Assembly (NCBI RefSeq): GCF_000019225.1
Contig: NC_010995.1
Coordinates: 4,162,501-4,226,500 of the forward strand
DNA length: 64,000 nucleotides
Source of the DNA: Cellvibrio japonicus Ueda107
GTDB taxonomy: Bacteria > Pseudomonadota > Gammaproteobacteria > Pseudomonadales > Cellvibrionaceae
Direction of reading: 5' to 3'
This document shows, one piece after another, positions 27,719 through 36,435 of this stretch. Both the position numbers and the translations under genes were made by a program. The stretch's first letter is position 1. Each line of letters opens with the position of its first letter. Below the pieces are notes generated by a model. It did not search any database. It had not been told where the DNA came from and was given only the letters and a program-made list of their open reading frames with translations.

Positions 27719-27752
27719 AAAAAAACTTCAACAATGGAACACAGGGTGAGCG

Positions 27753-28139
27753 TCAGCCGGCCTGGTGCTTACCTCGCCAGACAGCAACAGCAAATAACAG
27801 CCATCCCAACATAAAGCTTAAGCCGCCCAAGGGAGTTACCGGCCCGAGCCAGCGCGGACCACCCAGAGCAAGGGCGTATAGACTACCGCTAAATAAAAGG
27901 GCGCCCAGTATAAAGGCAAGTCCGCTGGCTTTTAAGCCTGTCCAGGCAGGTTGCAGCATTAACAGCAGTGCCGCCAGTATCAGCGCCAATGCATGGTACA
28001 TCTGGTATTGGACACCTATCTGAAAGGCTTGTAATGCACTGTCCGATAACTGCTGCTTTAAGCCATGGGCAGCAAATGCGCCAAGCACAACGGATAACAA
28101 CCCACTCAGGGCGCCGATTACCAGGAAAACACGGGCCAT
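27753..28139 (-). CDS. DUF423 family membrane protein
   Basis: 128 residues with four predicted membrane helices and the family motif GAFAAHGLKQQL plus QYQMYHALAL. The function of DUF423 (YgdD) is unknown. It lies just downstream of rpoH but beyond a terminator. Confidence 0.88.
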   Translation of the reverse strand: MARVFLVIGALSGLLSVVLGAFAAHGLKQQLSDSALQAFQIGVQYQMYHALALILAALLLMLQPAWTGLKASGLAFILGALLFSGSLYALALGGPRWLGPVTPLGGLSFMLGWLLFAVAVWRGKHQAG

Positions 28140-28171
28140 AGATATGCCTCTGCAGAAACTAGCCAGGAAAT

Positions 28172-28199
28172 AAAAAGGCCGCGTAACGACGCGGCCTTT
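28172..28199 (-). terminator. Terminator of rpoH
   Basis: Eleven-bp perfect stem AAAGGCCGCGT/ACGCGGCCTTT with loop AACG; A-run on the left gives the U-run on the minus strand. Confidence 0.85.
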
Positions 28200-28221
28200 C
28201 GAGAAATAGAACCGATAGCCA

Positions 28222-29082
28222 TCAGGCTTCCAGCATCATCGCCTTGACCTTGTTCATGGCATTTTTTTCCAATTGGCGAATGCGCTCGGCAGAAACACCA
28301 TACTCAGCCGCCAAATCATGCAAGGTTGCCTTGTCATCATTGAGCCAACGACGCTGGAGAATTACACGACTGCGATCGTCGAGCTTTTCCATCGCCATTT
28401 CCAGACCATTGACGCTGGCTTCTTCCCAGTTGGCCTCTTCAAGACGGGCCGCCGGATCATAGCGGTTGTCTTCCAGATAGTTGGCAGGAGCGACATAGTT
28501 ATCGTCCTCGTCATCATCGCTGGCATCAAAACCGGCATCATAGGATGCGAGGCGCCCCTCCATTTCACGCACCTGTTTGACATCTACGCCCAGATCCAGG
28601 GCGACTGCTTCCGCTTCGTCGTTGCTTAACCACGCCAGGCGCTTTTTAGCACCGCGCAGGTTGAAAAACAGTTTACGCTGGGCCTTGGTGGTCGCGATTT
28701 TGACGATACGCCAGTTGCGCAGGATAAATTCGTGGATTTCAGCCTTGATCCAATGGACGGCGAAAGACACCAGGCGCACCCCCTTATCCGGGTCGAAGCG
28801 CTTGACGGCTTTCATCAAACCGACGTTACCTTCCTGAATCAGATCGCCCAAAGGCAGACCATAGCCGTTATAGGAGCGGGCGATGTGCACCACAAAACGC
28901 AGGTGGGCCATAACCAGCTTGCGGGCAGCGTCCAGATTGCCATTGTCGTGCAGATCGCGAGCCAGCTGTTGCTCCTCTTCCACGGAGAGGATGGCGAAGC
29001 TGCTCACGGCTTGAACATAGGCATTCAGGTTTGCACCAGGGGCAAGGACGCCAATGGGTTGCAGACTTGTGCTTGTGCTCAT
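28222..29082 (-). CDS. rpoH: RNA polymerase heat-shock sigma factor (sigma-32)
   Basis: Directs transcription of heat-shock genes. 286 residues with sigma region 2 (LIQEGNVGLMKAVKRFDPDKG), the RpoH box around QRKLFFNLRGAKK, which sets it apart from RpoD, and region 4 helix-turn-helix (LHDLAAEYGVSAERIRQLE). GGAGG lies 6 bases before the ATG. The gene follows ftsY-ftsE-ftsX as in most gammaproteobacteria. A sigma-E-like promoter lies upstream. Confidence 0.96.
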   Translation of the reverse strand: MSTSTSLQPIGVLAPGANLNAYVQAVSSFAILSVEEEQQLARDLHDNGNLDAARKLVMAHLRFVVHIARSYNGYGLPLGDLIQEGNVGLMKAVKRFDPDKGVRLVSFAVHWIKAEIHEFILRNWRIVKIATTKAQRKLFFNLRGAKKRLAWLSNDEAEAVALDLGVDVKQVREMEGRLASYDAGFDASDDDEDDNYVAPANYLEDNRYDPAARLEEANWEEASVNGLEMAMEKLDDRSRVILQRRWLNDDKATLHDLAAEYGVSAERIRQLEKNAMNKVKAMMLEA

Positions 29083-29126
29083 GAAATACCTCCAGTTACG
29101 AGTGCCCCGAGTGTAGCACCTGACTT

Positions 29127-29153
29127 TTAGTTCGGCTAGACCACAAAAAGTTC
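29127..29153 (-). promoter_or_regulatory. Possible sigma-E/AlgU promoter of rpoH
   Basis: On the minus strand GAACTT (29148-29153) is a perfect -35 for sigma-E; 16 bp further lies ACTAA, a weak -10. A sigma-E promoter of rpoH is known in E. coli and Pseudomonas. Spacing fits but the -10 does not match well. Confidence 0.35.
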
Positions 29154-29181
29154 CGGCGCCGGTTTCGACCCGGAGTGCGAA

Positions 29182-30282
29182 CTAGCGCGGCTGGATTTGG
29201 TACAAATGCCGCGCTACCGCAATCCAGGCGCCGAGCAATCCCGTCAAGCCCGCAATCAATACCAGTTGCAGGCTTTCGAATAAATCCAACCCCTGTAAGC
29301 GGAACTGGCTTTGATACAGATCAGCCAATTGCGCGACCGGCGCCGCCAGCCAGCCAAAACCTATCGCCAGAATAATCGATGCGATAATCCCGCCACCGAC
29401 GCCATACCAAAGGCCGGTATAAAGGAAGGGGCGCCGCACATAGGCATCGGTGGCACCGATCAGTTTCATGACCAGGATTTCATCGCGGCGCGCCTCTATG
29501 GCCATGCGGATGGTGTTACCAATCACCAATAACACCCCCAGGGCCAGTAAAATCGCCAGGGCCACCACAAAGCGCTCAGCAATACCGATGAACTGGTGCA
29601 GCCGCTTCAACCACAGCAGATCCAACTGCACCTCCGTCACCATGGGCTCGGCGGCCAGGGCTTGTTGCAGCGACTCCAGTTGGGTTGGGTCCTGATCCGG
29701 CTTGGGTTTAACCAGCAATACACCCGGCAGGGGGTTTTCTTTGAGTTGATCGAGCAGGCTACCCAGACCAGAGCCTGCTTTGAACTCTTCCAGCGCCTGG
29801 CCCGGATTGATGTAGGTGACATCAGCCACTTCGATACGCTGCGACCAGCGCAAGCGCAAAGCCTGTGCCTGGGGGTCATCCACTCCCGGCTTCAGATACA
29901 CTGAAATCTGGCTGGAGTCCTCCCAGGCATAACCGATGTTCTGCAGGTTACTGAACACCACAAAGAGCGCCGCCGGCAGTGCCAGGGCGATGGCCAGCAC
30001 CAGCCAGGTCATCAGGCTTTGCAGTGGTGTTGCCAGCAGGCGCACCAGGCTTTCGATGGCGGAGGTGCTGTGATGGGCACTCCAGGCTTCCAGTCTATCG
30101 CGCCAGGAGGTCTGGCTTTGGCGCGCGCCTTGCGGACGCCCTGGGGCGCGAGGCTCACGCTCTGCCCGCACGGATTCCCGCGGCGGCTCTGCGCGCAGGT
30201 TTTCGCGGCGACGACGTTCAGCGGCTGTCAGCGGGCGGGCGCCGGACGCACGGCGATCCTGGGAGGGTGGACGTCGTTTCAC
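29182..30282 (-). CDS. ftsX: Cell-division protein FtsX
   Basis: Permease-like subunit of FtsEX, which controls peptidoglycan hydrolase activation at the septum. 366 residues starting at GTG, the GTGA overlapping the ftsE stop. The N-terminal 85 residues form a very Arg-rich, disordered cytoplasmic tail. Then come four membrane helices, with a periplasmic loop between helices 1 and 2 (about 115-230) where the hydrolase activator docks, and the FtsX/MacB core towards the C-terminus. Confidence 0.93.
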   Translation of the reverse strand: MKRRPPSQDRRASGARPLTAAERRRRENLRAEPPRESVRAEREPRAPGRPQGARQSQTSWRDRLEAWSAHHSTSAIESLVRLLATPLQSLMTWLVLAIALALPAALFVVFSNLQNIGYAWEDSSQISVYLKPGVDDPQAQALRLRWSQRIEVADVTYINPGQALEEFKAGSGLGSLLDQLKENPLPGVLLVKPKPDQDPTQLESLQQALAAEPMVTEVQLDLLWLKRLHQFIGIAERFVVALAILLALGVLLVIGNTIRMAIEARRDEILVMKLIGATDAYVRRPFLYTGLWYGVGGGIIASIILAIGFGWLAAPVAQLADLYQSQFRLQGLDLFESLQLVLIAGLTGLLGAWIAVARHLYQIQPR

Positions 30283-30947
30283 CAGAGCACCCCGTCATGT
30301 ACTAACTTACCCTGTACCAACCCGAGCACACGCTTATTCATACGCTTGAGCAATTCCAGGTCGTGAGTGGCGATCATCACCGTCGTGCCCACTTCGTGGA
30401 ACTGGCGAAACAGGGTCATGATTTCATTGGAAAGCTCGGGGTCCAGATTACCGGTAGGCTCGTCGGCCAACAGCAGTTTGGGTTTGTTAACCACAGCTCG
30501 GGCGATACCGACACGCTGCTGCTCACCACCTGACAAGGCCATGGGGTTACTGCGTTCCTTGTCGAGCAAATCGACCTTGTCGAGCGCGGCGCGCACTCGC
30601 TTGCCTATCTCATGGTGGGGGTAGCCTGCCACCTGCAGGGGCAGGGCGACATTGTCATACACACTGCGATCAAACAGCAGCTGGTGATTTTGGAAGACCA
30701 CGCCGATATTGCGGCGGAAATAGGGTAATTGGCTATTCGACATGCGCGACAGCGGTTGGTCGTCGACATAGACCTGCCCCATGCTTGGATGCTCCATCAG
30801 CAGGATCAGTTTCATCAGGGTACTTTTGCCTGCCCCCGAATGCCCGGTAAGGAATAGCATTTCTCCTGGCAGCACCTCAAAGTCGACACGCGACAGGGCT
30901 TCATAGCCGGTATCGTAGCGCTTGGTGACAGAGTCAAATCGGATCAC
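30279..30947 (-). CDS. ftsE: Cell-division ATP-binding protein FtsE
   Basis: ATPase partner of FtsX. 222 residues from a GTG with AAGG 6 bases upstream. Walker A GHSGAGKST, signature LSGGEQQR, Walker B LLLADEPTGNLD, switch histidine in IATHDLEL. Lies 12 bp after ftsY and overlaps ftsX by 4 bp. Confidence 0.96.
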   Translation of the reverse strand: MIRFDSVTKRYDTGYEALSRVDFEVLPGEMLFLTGHSGAGKSTLMKLILLMEHPSMGQVYVDDQPLSRMSNSQLPYFRRNIGVVFQNHQLLFDRSVYDNVALPLQVAGYPHHEIGKRVRAALDKVDLLDKERSNPMALSGGEQQRVGIARAVVNKPKLLLADEPTGNLDPELSNEIMTLFRQFHEVGTTVMIATHDLELLKRMNKRVLGLVQGKLVHDGVLW

Positions 30948-30959
30948 GACAAACCTTGT

Positions 30960-32042
30960 TTAGTTATCGGCAACGTTAAACAGCGCATTGATAAATGGCT
31001 CGGCAGCAAAGGGCTGGAGGTCATCAATACCTTCACCCACCCCGATAAAGCGCACCGGCAAACCAAATTTTTTACTCAACGCAAAAATCACCCCACCCTT
31101 GGCAGTACCGTCCAGCTTGGTAAGGGCAATACCCGTCACCCCGGCTGCATCGCGGAATTGTTCCGCCTGGTTGAGGGCATTCTGGCCAGTACCGGCATCC
31201 AATACCAGCAGTACCTCATGGGGCGCACTCACATCCAACTTGGCCATGACCCGTTTAACCTTGGCCAGTTCGTCCATCAAATGATTTTTGTTGTGCAGGC
31301 GACCGGCGGTATCGGCAATCACCACATCAATGCCGCGGGACTGGGCCGCGCTCAGGGCATCAAAAATGACCGATGCCGAATCCGCACCTGAGTGCTGGGC
31401 AATTACAGGCACATTGTTGCGCTGCCCCCAGACTTGCAACTGCTCGACCGCCGCCGCGCGGAAGGTATCGCCCGCCGCGAGCATGACTTTCCTGCCGTCG
31501 TTTTGCAGGCGTTTGGCCAGTTTACCGATGGTTGTGGTCTTACCGACACCATTAACCCCTACCACCAAAATCACATAGGGCTTATTGGCGGCAGGAATAA
31601 CTAGCGGCTGCTCAACCGGGCGCAGTAATTCTGCCAACTGCTCACGCAGGGCGGCAAACAGGGCATCGCTATCCGCCAGTTGCTTGCGCGCCACTCGACT
31701 GGTGAGGTTATCGATGATTTCACTGGTTGCCTCCATACCCACATCAGCGATCAACAACTGGGTTTCCAACTCTTCAAACAGTTCTTCATCAATGGTTTTA
31801 CGACCGAGGAACAGCTTGCCCAACCCTTCCGCAAAATGGCTGGAGGTACGGCTGAGGCCGCGTTTGATCCGCGCAAAGAATCCCAGTTTGGGCTCCGCAT
31901 CGGGAGTCGTTGCTGCCGGTTCGGGGACTGGCGTGGACTCGCTGGACACAACACTATCGCCAGCTGCCGACGCCTGCTCTTCCGGTGCGGCAGGGGTGGG
32001 ATTTTCGGGTTTGGGGGACTTCTTAAACAGGTCAAAAAACAT
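30960..32042 (-). CDS. ftsY: Signal recognition particle receptor FtsY
   Basis: SRP receptor GTPase that brings ribosomes making membrane proteins to the translocon. 360 residues from the ATG at 32042. The N-terminal 65 residues are a Pro/Ala/Glu-rich acidic linker, shorter than in E. coli. The NG domain has GVNGVGKTTTIGKLA (G1), DTAGRL (G3) and TKLDGTAKGG (G4). First gene of ftsY-ftsE-ftsX; divergent from rsmD. Confidence 0.96.
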   Translation of the reverse strand: MFFDLFKKSPKPENPTPAAPEEQASAAGDSVVSSESTPVPEPAATTPDAEPKLGFFARIKRGLSRTSSHFAEGLGKLFLGRKTIDEELFEELETQLLIADVGMEATSEIIDNLTSRVARKQLADSDALFAALREQLAELLRPVEQPLVIPAANKPYVILVVGVNGVGKTTTIGKLAKRLQNDGRKVMLAAGDTFRAAAVEQLQVWGQRNNVPVIAQHSGADSASVIFDALSAAQSRGIDVVIADTAGRLHNKNHLMDELAKVKRVMAKLDVSAPHEVLLVLDAGTGQNALNQAEQFRDAAGVTGIALTKLDGTAKGGVIFALSKKFGLPVRFIGVGEGIDDLQPFAAEPFINALFNVADN

Positions 32043-32212
32043 GGTGATGATCTTGTTGCCAATTTCCTGAGGGGAAGGGCGCACAGCGCCGCATGAACCG
32101 GTACCGGTTGGGACTGACCGGGCAAAGGCGCTATGCTATCACTTCTGTGCAGCTTGCCAGCAGTATCGGCGCGTAAAATGCACAAATCATCGCTAAAGAC
32201 GGAAGCCCTGTT

Positions 32213-32830
32213 TTGCCCAGATCGCCCATTGCCCCCAGTAAACCCGCACCCATTACCAGCCAGTTGCGCATTATTGGCGGCCAGTGGCGCGGACGTAAGT
32301 TGAGTTTTCCCGCTGTGGATGGTTTGCGCCCCACCGGGGATCGCATCCGCGAAACCCTGTTTAACTGGCTGGCACCGGAGCTGGCAGGTGCCCGCTGCCT
32401 GGATGTGTTTGCCGGCTCCGGCGCCCTGGGGCTGGAGGCGCTTTCACGCGGAGCAAGCTACAGCCTGCTGCTGGAGCGAGATCACCTGGCAGCGCAGTCT
32501 TTGCGCAATAACCTGCAATTGTTAAAAGCCAGCGCAGGCCACTTGGTGCAGACCGACAGCCTGCACTACCTGCGCCAGGGTAATAGCGGCGAGCCGTTTA
32601 ACCTGGTGTTTATCGACCCACCTTTTGCACTGAACCTCTGGGCTGGTGTAATAGATGCGTTGGAACAGGGACACTGGCTGGCAGAGGACGCCAGCCTTTA
32701 TATAGAAATGCCGCGCAACCAGCTGATTGCCACTCCCCCCAACTGGCGCTTGCATCGCGATAAGCAAGCGGGGCAGGTTAGCTATAGGCTCTACTACCGA
32801 CAGACCGGACAACCGGAGTCAACGCCCTAA
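32213..32830 (+). CDS. rsmD: 16S rRNA (guanine(966)-N2)-methyltransferase
   Basis: Methylates G966 of 16S rRNA. 205 residues with the N-terminal GGQWRGRKL and RPTGDRIRETLFNWL, the SAM site LDVFAGSGALGLEA and the catalytic DPPF motif. The start is a TTG at 32213 with GGAAG about 8 bases upstream; no in-frame ATG exists between the preceding stop and the conserved region. Divergent from ftsY as in other gammaproteobacteria. Confidence 0.93.
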   Translation: MPRSPIAPSKPAPITSQLRIIGGQWRGRKLSFPAVDGLRPTGDRIRETLFNWLAPELAGARCLDVFAGSGALGLEALSRGASYSLLLERDHLAAQSLRNNLQLLKASAGHLVQTDSLHYLRQGNSGEPFNLVFIDPPFALNLWAGVIDALEQGHWLAEDASLYIEMPRNQLIATPPNWRLHRDKQAGQVSYRLYYRQTGQPESTP

Positions 32831-33460
32831 TCAAGCCAAGGCTTTGGTTGGCGGCAGAGGTACAAATTGGCTGTATAAACCATTGTGATCAAAAGCAGCC
32901 ACCTGGATGACATAGTCACCTTGCAAATAGCGGAACTGGTAATAATTTTTCCAGGGGTCATTGATGCTGACATAGGTGAAATGGTTGTCTTCCGTGCGCT
33001 TATAGCGCAGCTCATAGCCACCTAGCTCAGTAATATCCAGATAGCTGCCATCTTCCCGATAGCGCGGCACATCCCATTTGAGGATCACCCGCCCTGTTAC
33101 CTTAAAGCAAGAAGCGGCAGCGGTGAGGGTATTATCAGGCACATAATGATTGTTGCTGGTGCCCGCATAGGCATTGCCCATCCAGGTCATCAGCGGTGCG
33201 CACAGGCTCATGACCAGCGTCATTTTGCGCGCATACATCTGCCAATTGAGGCCGCGCTTGAGCTGCTGGCGGGAGATATGGCCCAGTTCGATCAACATTT
33301 CCCCCAGGGAGGTGGCGTCCATCGCTGTTGTGTCGTCGGGGTCAACCTCCTGGCGACGGCGCCGCTGCTCCACTATGGCCTCGCGCAACTGTTCGAGATC
33401 AATGAGTCCTTTCTCTAGCAGTATGTCCCCAAGGCGAGTTGCCTGGATATCATCCGTCAT
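32831..33460 (-). CDS. MshEN-like membrane protein with fibronectin-like C-terminus
   Basis: 209 residues from the ATG at 33460, preceded by a purine-rich GGAGGGGGG box; the gene was probably kept because it is well translated. Two adjoining repeats near the N-terminus (LGDILLEKGLIDLEQLREAI and SLGEMLIELGHISRQQLKRG) look like the MshEN/type II secretion E N-terminal fold, which in MshE binds c-di-GMP. A membrane helix follows (about 85-105), then a beta-rich segment (GYELRYKRTEDNHFTYVSI) that looks like a fibronectin type III domain. Function unknown. Confidence 0.72.
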   Translation of the reverse strand: MTDDIQATRLGDILLEKGLIDLEQLREAIVEQRRRRQEVDPDDTTAMDATSLGEMLIELGHISRQQLKRGLNWQMYARKMTLVMSLCAPLMTWMGNAYAGTSNNHYVPDNTLTAAASCFKVTGRVILKWDVPRYREDGSYLDITELGGYELRYKRTEDNHFTYVSINDPWKNYYQFRYLQGDYVIQVAAFDHNGLYSQFVPLPPTKALA

Positions 33461-33711
33461 AGCGTCCCCCCCTCCGCTCACATTCGATTGACAGTGTTAC
33501 TCAACAAAACCCGGCCTATTGGCTTCCATGCAACAGAAAAACCGCTGGACGTGCCGCACAATGAGCAGCGCAGGTTGTATTTTAGCCAGCAGGATCGAGC
33601 GTTGAACGGGTACTTATAGATTGTTTTGCTCTTTGCAGCTTGCTGGTCAGCTCCCGGTGAATTTTGTACTATGCCCGCCCTGTTCCCCATGCATTGGCCA
33701 GTGAGACTCCC

Positions 33712-34194
33712 ATGCGTACCGTCCTTTACCCCGGCACCTTTGACCCTATCACCAATGGCCATATCGACCTGGTAGAACGCGCCTGCCGCCTGTTTGACAA
33801 CGTTATCGTGGCAGTGGCGGCCAGTACCCGTAAAAATCCTTTATTCAGCCTCGACCAACGTGTACAGCTGGCGCAAGAAACCCTGAGCCATCTGCCCAAT
33901 GTCACGGTGGTGGGTTTTGATATTTTGCTGGTGGACTTCGTCAAGCAACAGAATGCCCAAGCGGTATTGCGCGGCCTGCGTGCGGTATCGGATTTTGAAT
34001 ACGAGTTTCAGCTTGCCAATATGAATCGCGCCCTGGCACCGGACATGGAAAGTATCTTCCTCACACCCGCCGAGCACCTGTCATTTATTTCATCGTCCAT
34101 TGTGCGCGAAATCGCCATGCTCGGTGGCGATGTCAGTAAATTTGTTGCGCCTCCCGTGGAGGCGGCATTAAGGCAGAGATTTGATCGCACCTGA
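33712..34194 (+). CDS. coaD: Phosphopantetheine adenylyltransferase
   Basis: Fourth step of coenzyme A synthesis. 160 residues from the ATG at 33712, with the nucleotidyltransferase motif YPGTFDPITNGHIDL (TxGH-type) and the C-terminal ISSSIVREIA. E. coli CoaD has 159 residues. CoaBC, which acts just before it, is encoded at 48.9 kb. Confidence 0.96.
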   Translation: MRTVLYPGTFDPITNGHIDLVERACRLFDNVIVAVAASTRKNPLFSLDQRVQLAQETLSHLPNVTVVGFDILLVDFVKQQNAQAVLRGLRAVSDFEYEFQLANMNRALAPDMESIFLTPAEHLSFISSSIVREIAMLGGDVSKFVAPPVEAALRQRFDRT

Positions 34195-34207
34195 AAGCCA
34201 TTGCCTC

Positions 34208-34238
34208 GGCACACCGGTGAGCAAAGCACCGGTGTGCC
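34208..34238. terminator. Perfect 12-bp hairpin between convergent genes
   Basis: GGCACACCGGTG/CACCGGTGTGCC with loop AGCAAAG, in the 52-bp gap between coaD and the GlsB-like gene. No U-run on either side, so it may be a Rho-dependent or bidirectional end. Confidence 0.5.
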
Positions 34239-34246
34239 CATCGGGA

Positions 34247-34498
34247 TCAAGCTTGTTTGATGATCCGAATAAGCGCCAACAGCACCACAGCCCCCAGGGT
34301 CGCACTGATAATTTGCCCTAGGATACCAATAGCGGCCAGGCCAACCAGGCTGAAAATGACACCGCCGATAAAGGCGCCGATAATCCCCACCACAATATTA
34401 CCAACCAGGCCAAAACCACCGCCTTTTATCAGGGTGCCCGCCAACCAGCCAGCAACCGCTCCCACCACCAGAAAAATTAGCAATCCCGTTACAGTCAT
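34247..34498 (-). CDS. GlsB/YeaQ/YmgE-family small membrane protein
   Basis: 83 residues, almost entirely three Gly-rich membrane helices (GAVAGWLAGTLIKGGGFG near the N-terminus is the family hallmark). The start at 34498 is supported by AGGAG 9 bases upstream; the 59 codons before it are not protein-like. Members are often stress-induced; the function is unknown. Confidence 0.88.
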   Translation of the reverse strand: MTVTGLLIFLVVGAVAGWLAGTLIKGGGFGLVGNIVVGIIGAFIGGVIFSLVGLAAIGILGQIISATLGAVVLLALIRIIKQA

Positions 34499-34634
34499 GG
34501 TTATTACTCCTGTGTTGATGTGTGTTTGGCGCCACAAAACATGGCACCTTTTCACTACCATTCTCTTAAAGAGAGCACCTTTGACCAAAAGTGCACATCC
34601 AGTATAGGTAAAACGGGCTGGAATACAGGTAAGC

Positions 34635-35447
34635 CTATTGCTGGCAGGTGACGCAGTACACAGTTGTGCGGTCATTCATGCGAATTTCCTTGAGCGGCTT
34701 CTGGCAGGTTTTGCAGGCCTCGCCACCGCGACCATAGACCAGTAACTGCTGCTGGAAATACCCCGGCTTGCCATCACCCCCGACAAAATCACGCAGGGTT
34801 GTGCCGCCTTGGGTAATGGAGCGCTGCAAGACAAAGCGAATATCGCGCACCAGGTCCTCGCACATGTGGCGGCTGAGCGCCCCCGCTTTGCGAATCGGTT
34901 TGATGCCGGCCATAAACAGGGATTCATTGGCGTAGATATTTCCCACCCCCACCACAATTTTGCTGTCCATAATGAACTGCTTGATCGCCTGGGTGCGCTT
35001 ACGGCTGCGCTCGTAGAGGTAAGCGGGTGTGAAATCATCTCCCAGTGGTTCCGGCCCCAGATCGCGCAGCAGGGCATGCTGGTGGATATCCCCCGCCTCC
35101 CATAGCAGGCAGCCAAAGCGACGTGGATCACAGTAACGCAATATCCGATTGCCAAAATGCATATCAAAATGGTCGTGAAACAGGGGCGGCTCTTCCGGTT
35201 TGACGATACGCAAACTACCTGACATCCCTAGGTGAATCAGCGCCGTGCCGGTATTAAACGACAGCAGCAGGTACTTACCCCGGCGACTGGCAGCCTTGAG
35301 CTGCTGCCCGGGCAGCTGTTCGCTCAGCTCAAGGGGAATCGGCCAGCGCAGGCGCGGTTGGCGAATGACCAAATCCGTCACTTTACGACCAAGTATGTGG
35401 GGCGAAACGCCACGCAGGGTAGTTTCGACTTCAGGTAATTCCGGCAT
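34635..35447 (-). CDS. mutM: Formamidopyrimidine-DNA glycosylase (Fpg/MutM)
   Basis: Removes 8-oxoguanine and nicks the abasic site. 270 residues with the catalytic N-terminus MPELPEVE (Pro and Glu used for catalysis), the H2TH region (VGVGNIYANESLF) and a C-terminal zinc finger (CKTC...CVTC). All functional residues are present. Confidence 0.96.
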   Translation of the reverse strand: MPELPEVETTLRGVSPHILGRKVTDLVIRQPRLRWPIPLELSEQLPGQQLKAASRRGKYLLLSFNTGTALIHLGMSGSLRIVKPEEPPLFHDHFDMHFGNRILRYCDPRRFGCLLWEAGDIHQHALLRDLGPEPLGDDFTPAYLYERSRKRTQAIKQFIMDSKIVVGVGNIYANESLFMAGIKPIRKAGALSRHMCEDLVRDIRFVLQRSITQGGTTLRDFVGGDGKPGYFQQQLLVYGRGGEACKTCQKPLKEIRMNDRTTVYCVTCQQ

Positions 35448-35538
35448 CTGCCCCTCTCTTTTCCCCTCGGATGACGACGAACGGCACTAAATAACCTTAA
35501 TTTGGCACTGAAATCATCAAAATGCCTGTTAGACTTTG

Positions 35539-35583
35539 TTTTGTGACGCAAACCTCATTTTTGAATTGTCGCTTGTCACAAAA
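35539..35583. promoter_or_regulatory. Inverted repeat upstream of the sigma-54 promoter
   Basis: TTTTGTGAC (35539-35547) and GTCACAAAA (35575-35583) form a perfect 9-bp inverted repeat with a 27-bp spacer, just upstream of the sigma-54 promoter at 35594. It may be the activator site for an enhancer-binding protein, though it is closer to the promoter than usual. Confidence 0.4.
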
Positions 35584-35593
35584 ATGTAGGTTT

Positions 35594-35608
35594 TGGCACC
35601 ACTTTTGC
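35594..35608 (+). promoter_or_regulatory. Sigma-54 promoter of the PEP-CTERM gene
   Basis: TGGCAC-N5-TTGC with the invariant GG (35595-35596) and GC (35607-35608) separated by exactly 10 bp. Transcription would start near 35620 and give a leader of about 114 bases ahead of the PEP-CTERM gene. Confidence 0.7.
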
Positions 35609-35733
35609 CCTGTTTAAGACTGCGTCAAAAAGTAAACGCTAAGCGCGCAGTGTATCTAACGGCAGCTCTTCCCAGAGGTAGCGGGAGGCTTCGGCCGGGA
35701 AATTTTCCAACCCTGATCCTCCGGGAGCCATGA

Positions 35734-36366
35734 ATGAAACGCTTTACCCTGATTGCAACAATGCTGGGTTTATTGGTAAGCCTGACCAGCCAGGCCGCGC
35801 CTGTTGTAAGCCTGTCCGCGGCGGGCGAGCTTAACACTTCGGTTGCCGACGCGACCATTATTGATTTCAACGATGGCTGTGGTTATGCCCTGTGCAGCGG
35901 TGATTTTGTTATCGCCAGCGGAAGCCTGAGCGGTTATTACGCCAGTCCCGCCGGTGTCGACTCCCCCTACCTGAGCGTGCCTAACCCATCGGCAACGACC
36001 AAAACCGCTGAATTCAGCCTGGGCACCCTGGCGAATTACTTTGGCCTTTACTGGGGCTCTATCGACGCCTACAACTTCATCAGCTTTTATCTCAACGACA
36101 CCCTGGTAGCCAGCTATTCAGGCAGTGATATCGTTGGGCAATTTGCTGATGGCAACCAAATCAGCCTCAGCTCCAACCGCTATATCAATTTTGATTTCGG
36201 CAGCAGTGTTTTTGACAAGGTGACCCTGTTCAGTAACGGCTTTGCGTTTGAAAGCGATAACCATGCATTTAAGACGATTGCCAGCCTGAGCGAACCGGCA
36301 CCGGCACTGTTGATGCTACTTGGTCTGGCCAGCCTGGGGTTGATTCGCCGTCGCGCCCAAGCCTGA
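35734..36366 (+). CDS. PEP-CTERM sorting-domain protein
   Basis: Exported protein probably processed by an exosortase. 210 residues: signal peptide (1-21, ending SQA-A), a beta-rich Ser/Gly/Asn-rich body without catalytic motifs, and a C-terminal PEP-CTERM-type signal (EPAPALLMLLGLASLGL followed by RRRA: motif, membrane helix, basic tail). EPAP replaces the usual PEP. In other bacteria such proteins belong to exopolysaccharide/biofilm systems. No exosortase gene is in the window. A sigma-54 promoter precedes it and a strong terminator follows. Confidence 0.85.
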   Translation: MKRFTLIATMLGLLVSLTSQAAPVVSLSAAGELNTSVADATIIDFNDGCGYALCSGDFVIASGSLSGYYASPAGVDSPYLSVPNPSATTKTAEFSLGTLANYFGLYWGSIDAYNFISFYLNDTLVASYSGSDIVGQFADGNQISLSSNRYINFDFGSSVFDKVTLFSNGFAFESDNHAFKTIASLSEPAPALLMLLGLASLGLIRRRAQA

Positions 36367-36376
36367 GTGTTAGTTC

Positions 36377-36415
36377 CCCACAAAAAAACCGCCTTAACGG
36401 CGGTTTTTTTGTGGG
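36377..36415. terminator. Bidirectional terminator
   Basis: Perfect 17-bp stem made of CCCAC, seven A, CCGCC and the matching right arm with loop TTAAC. It gives a U-run on either strand and lies between the convergent PEP-CTERM and FTR1 genes. Confidence 0.88.
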
Positions 36416-36435
36416 TACCGGCTGCAAAGCATACA

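Noticed and set aside
35500..35515. A first TGGCAC as an additional sigma-54 promoter
   Set aside because: No TTGC follows at the required spacing; only the element at 35594 fits.
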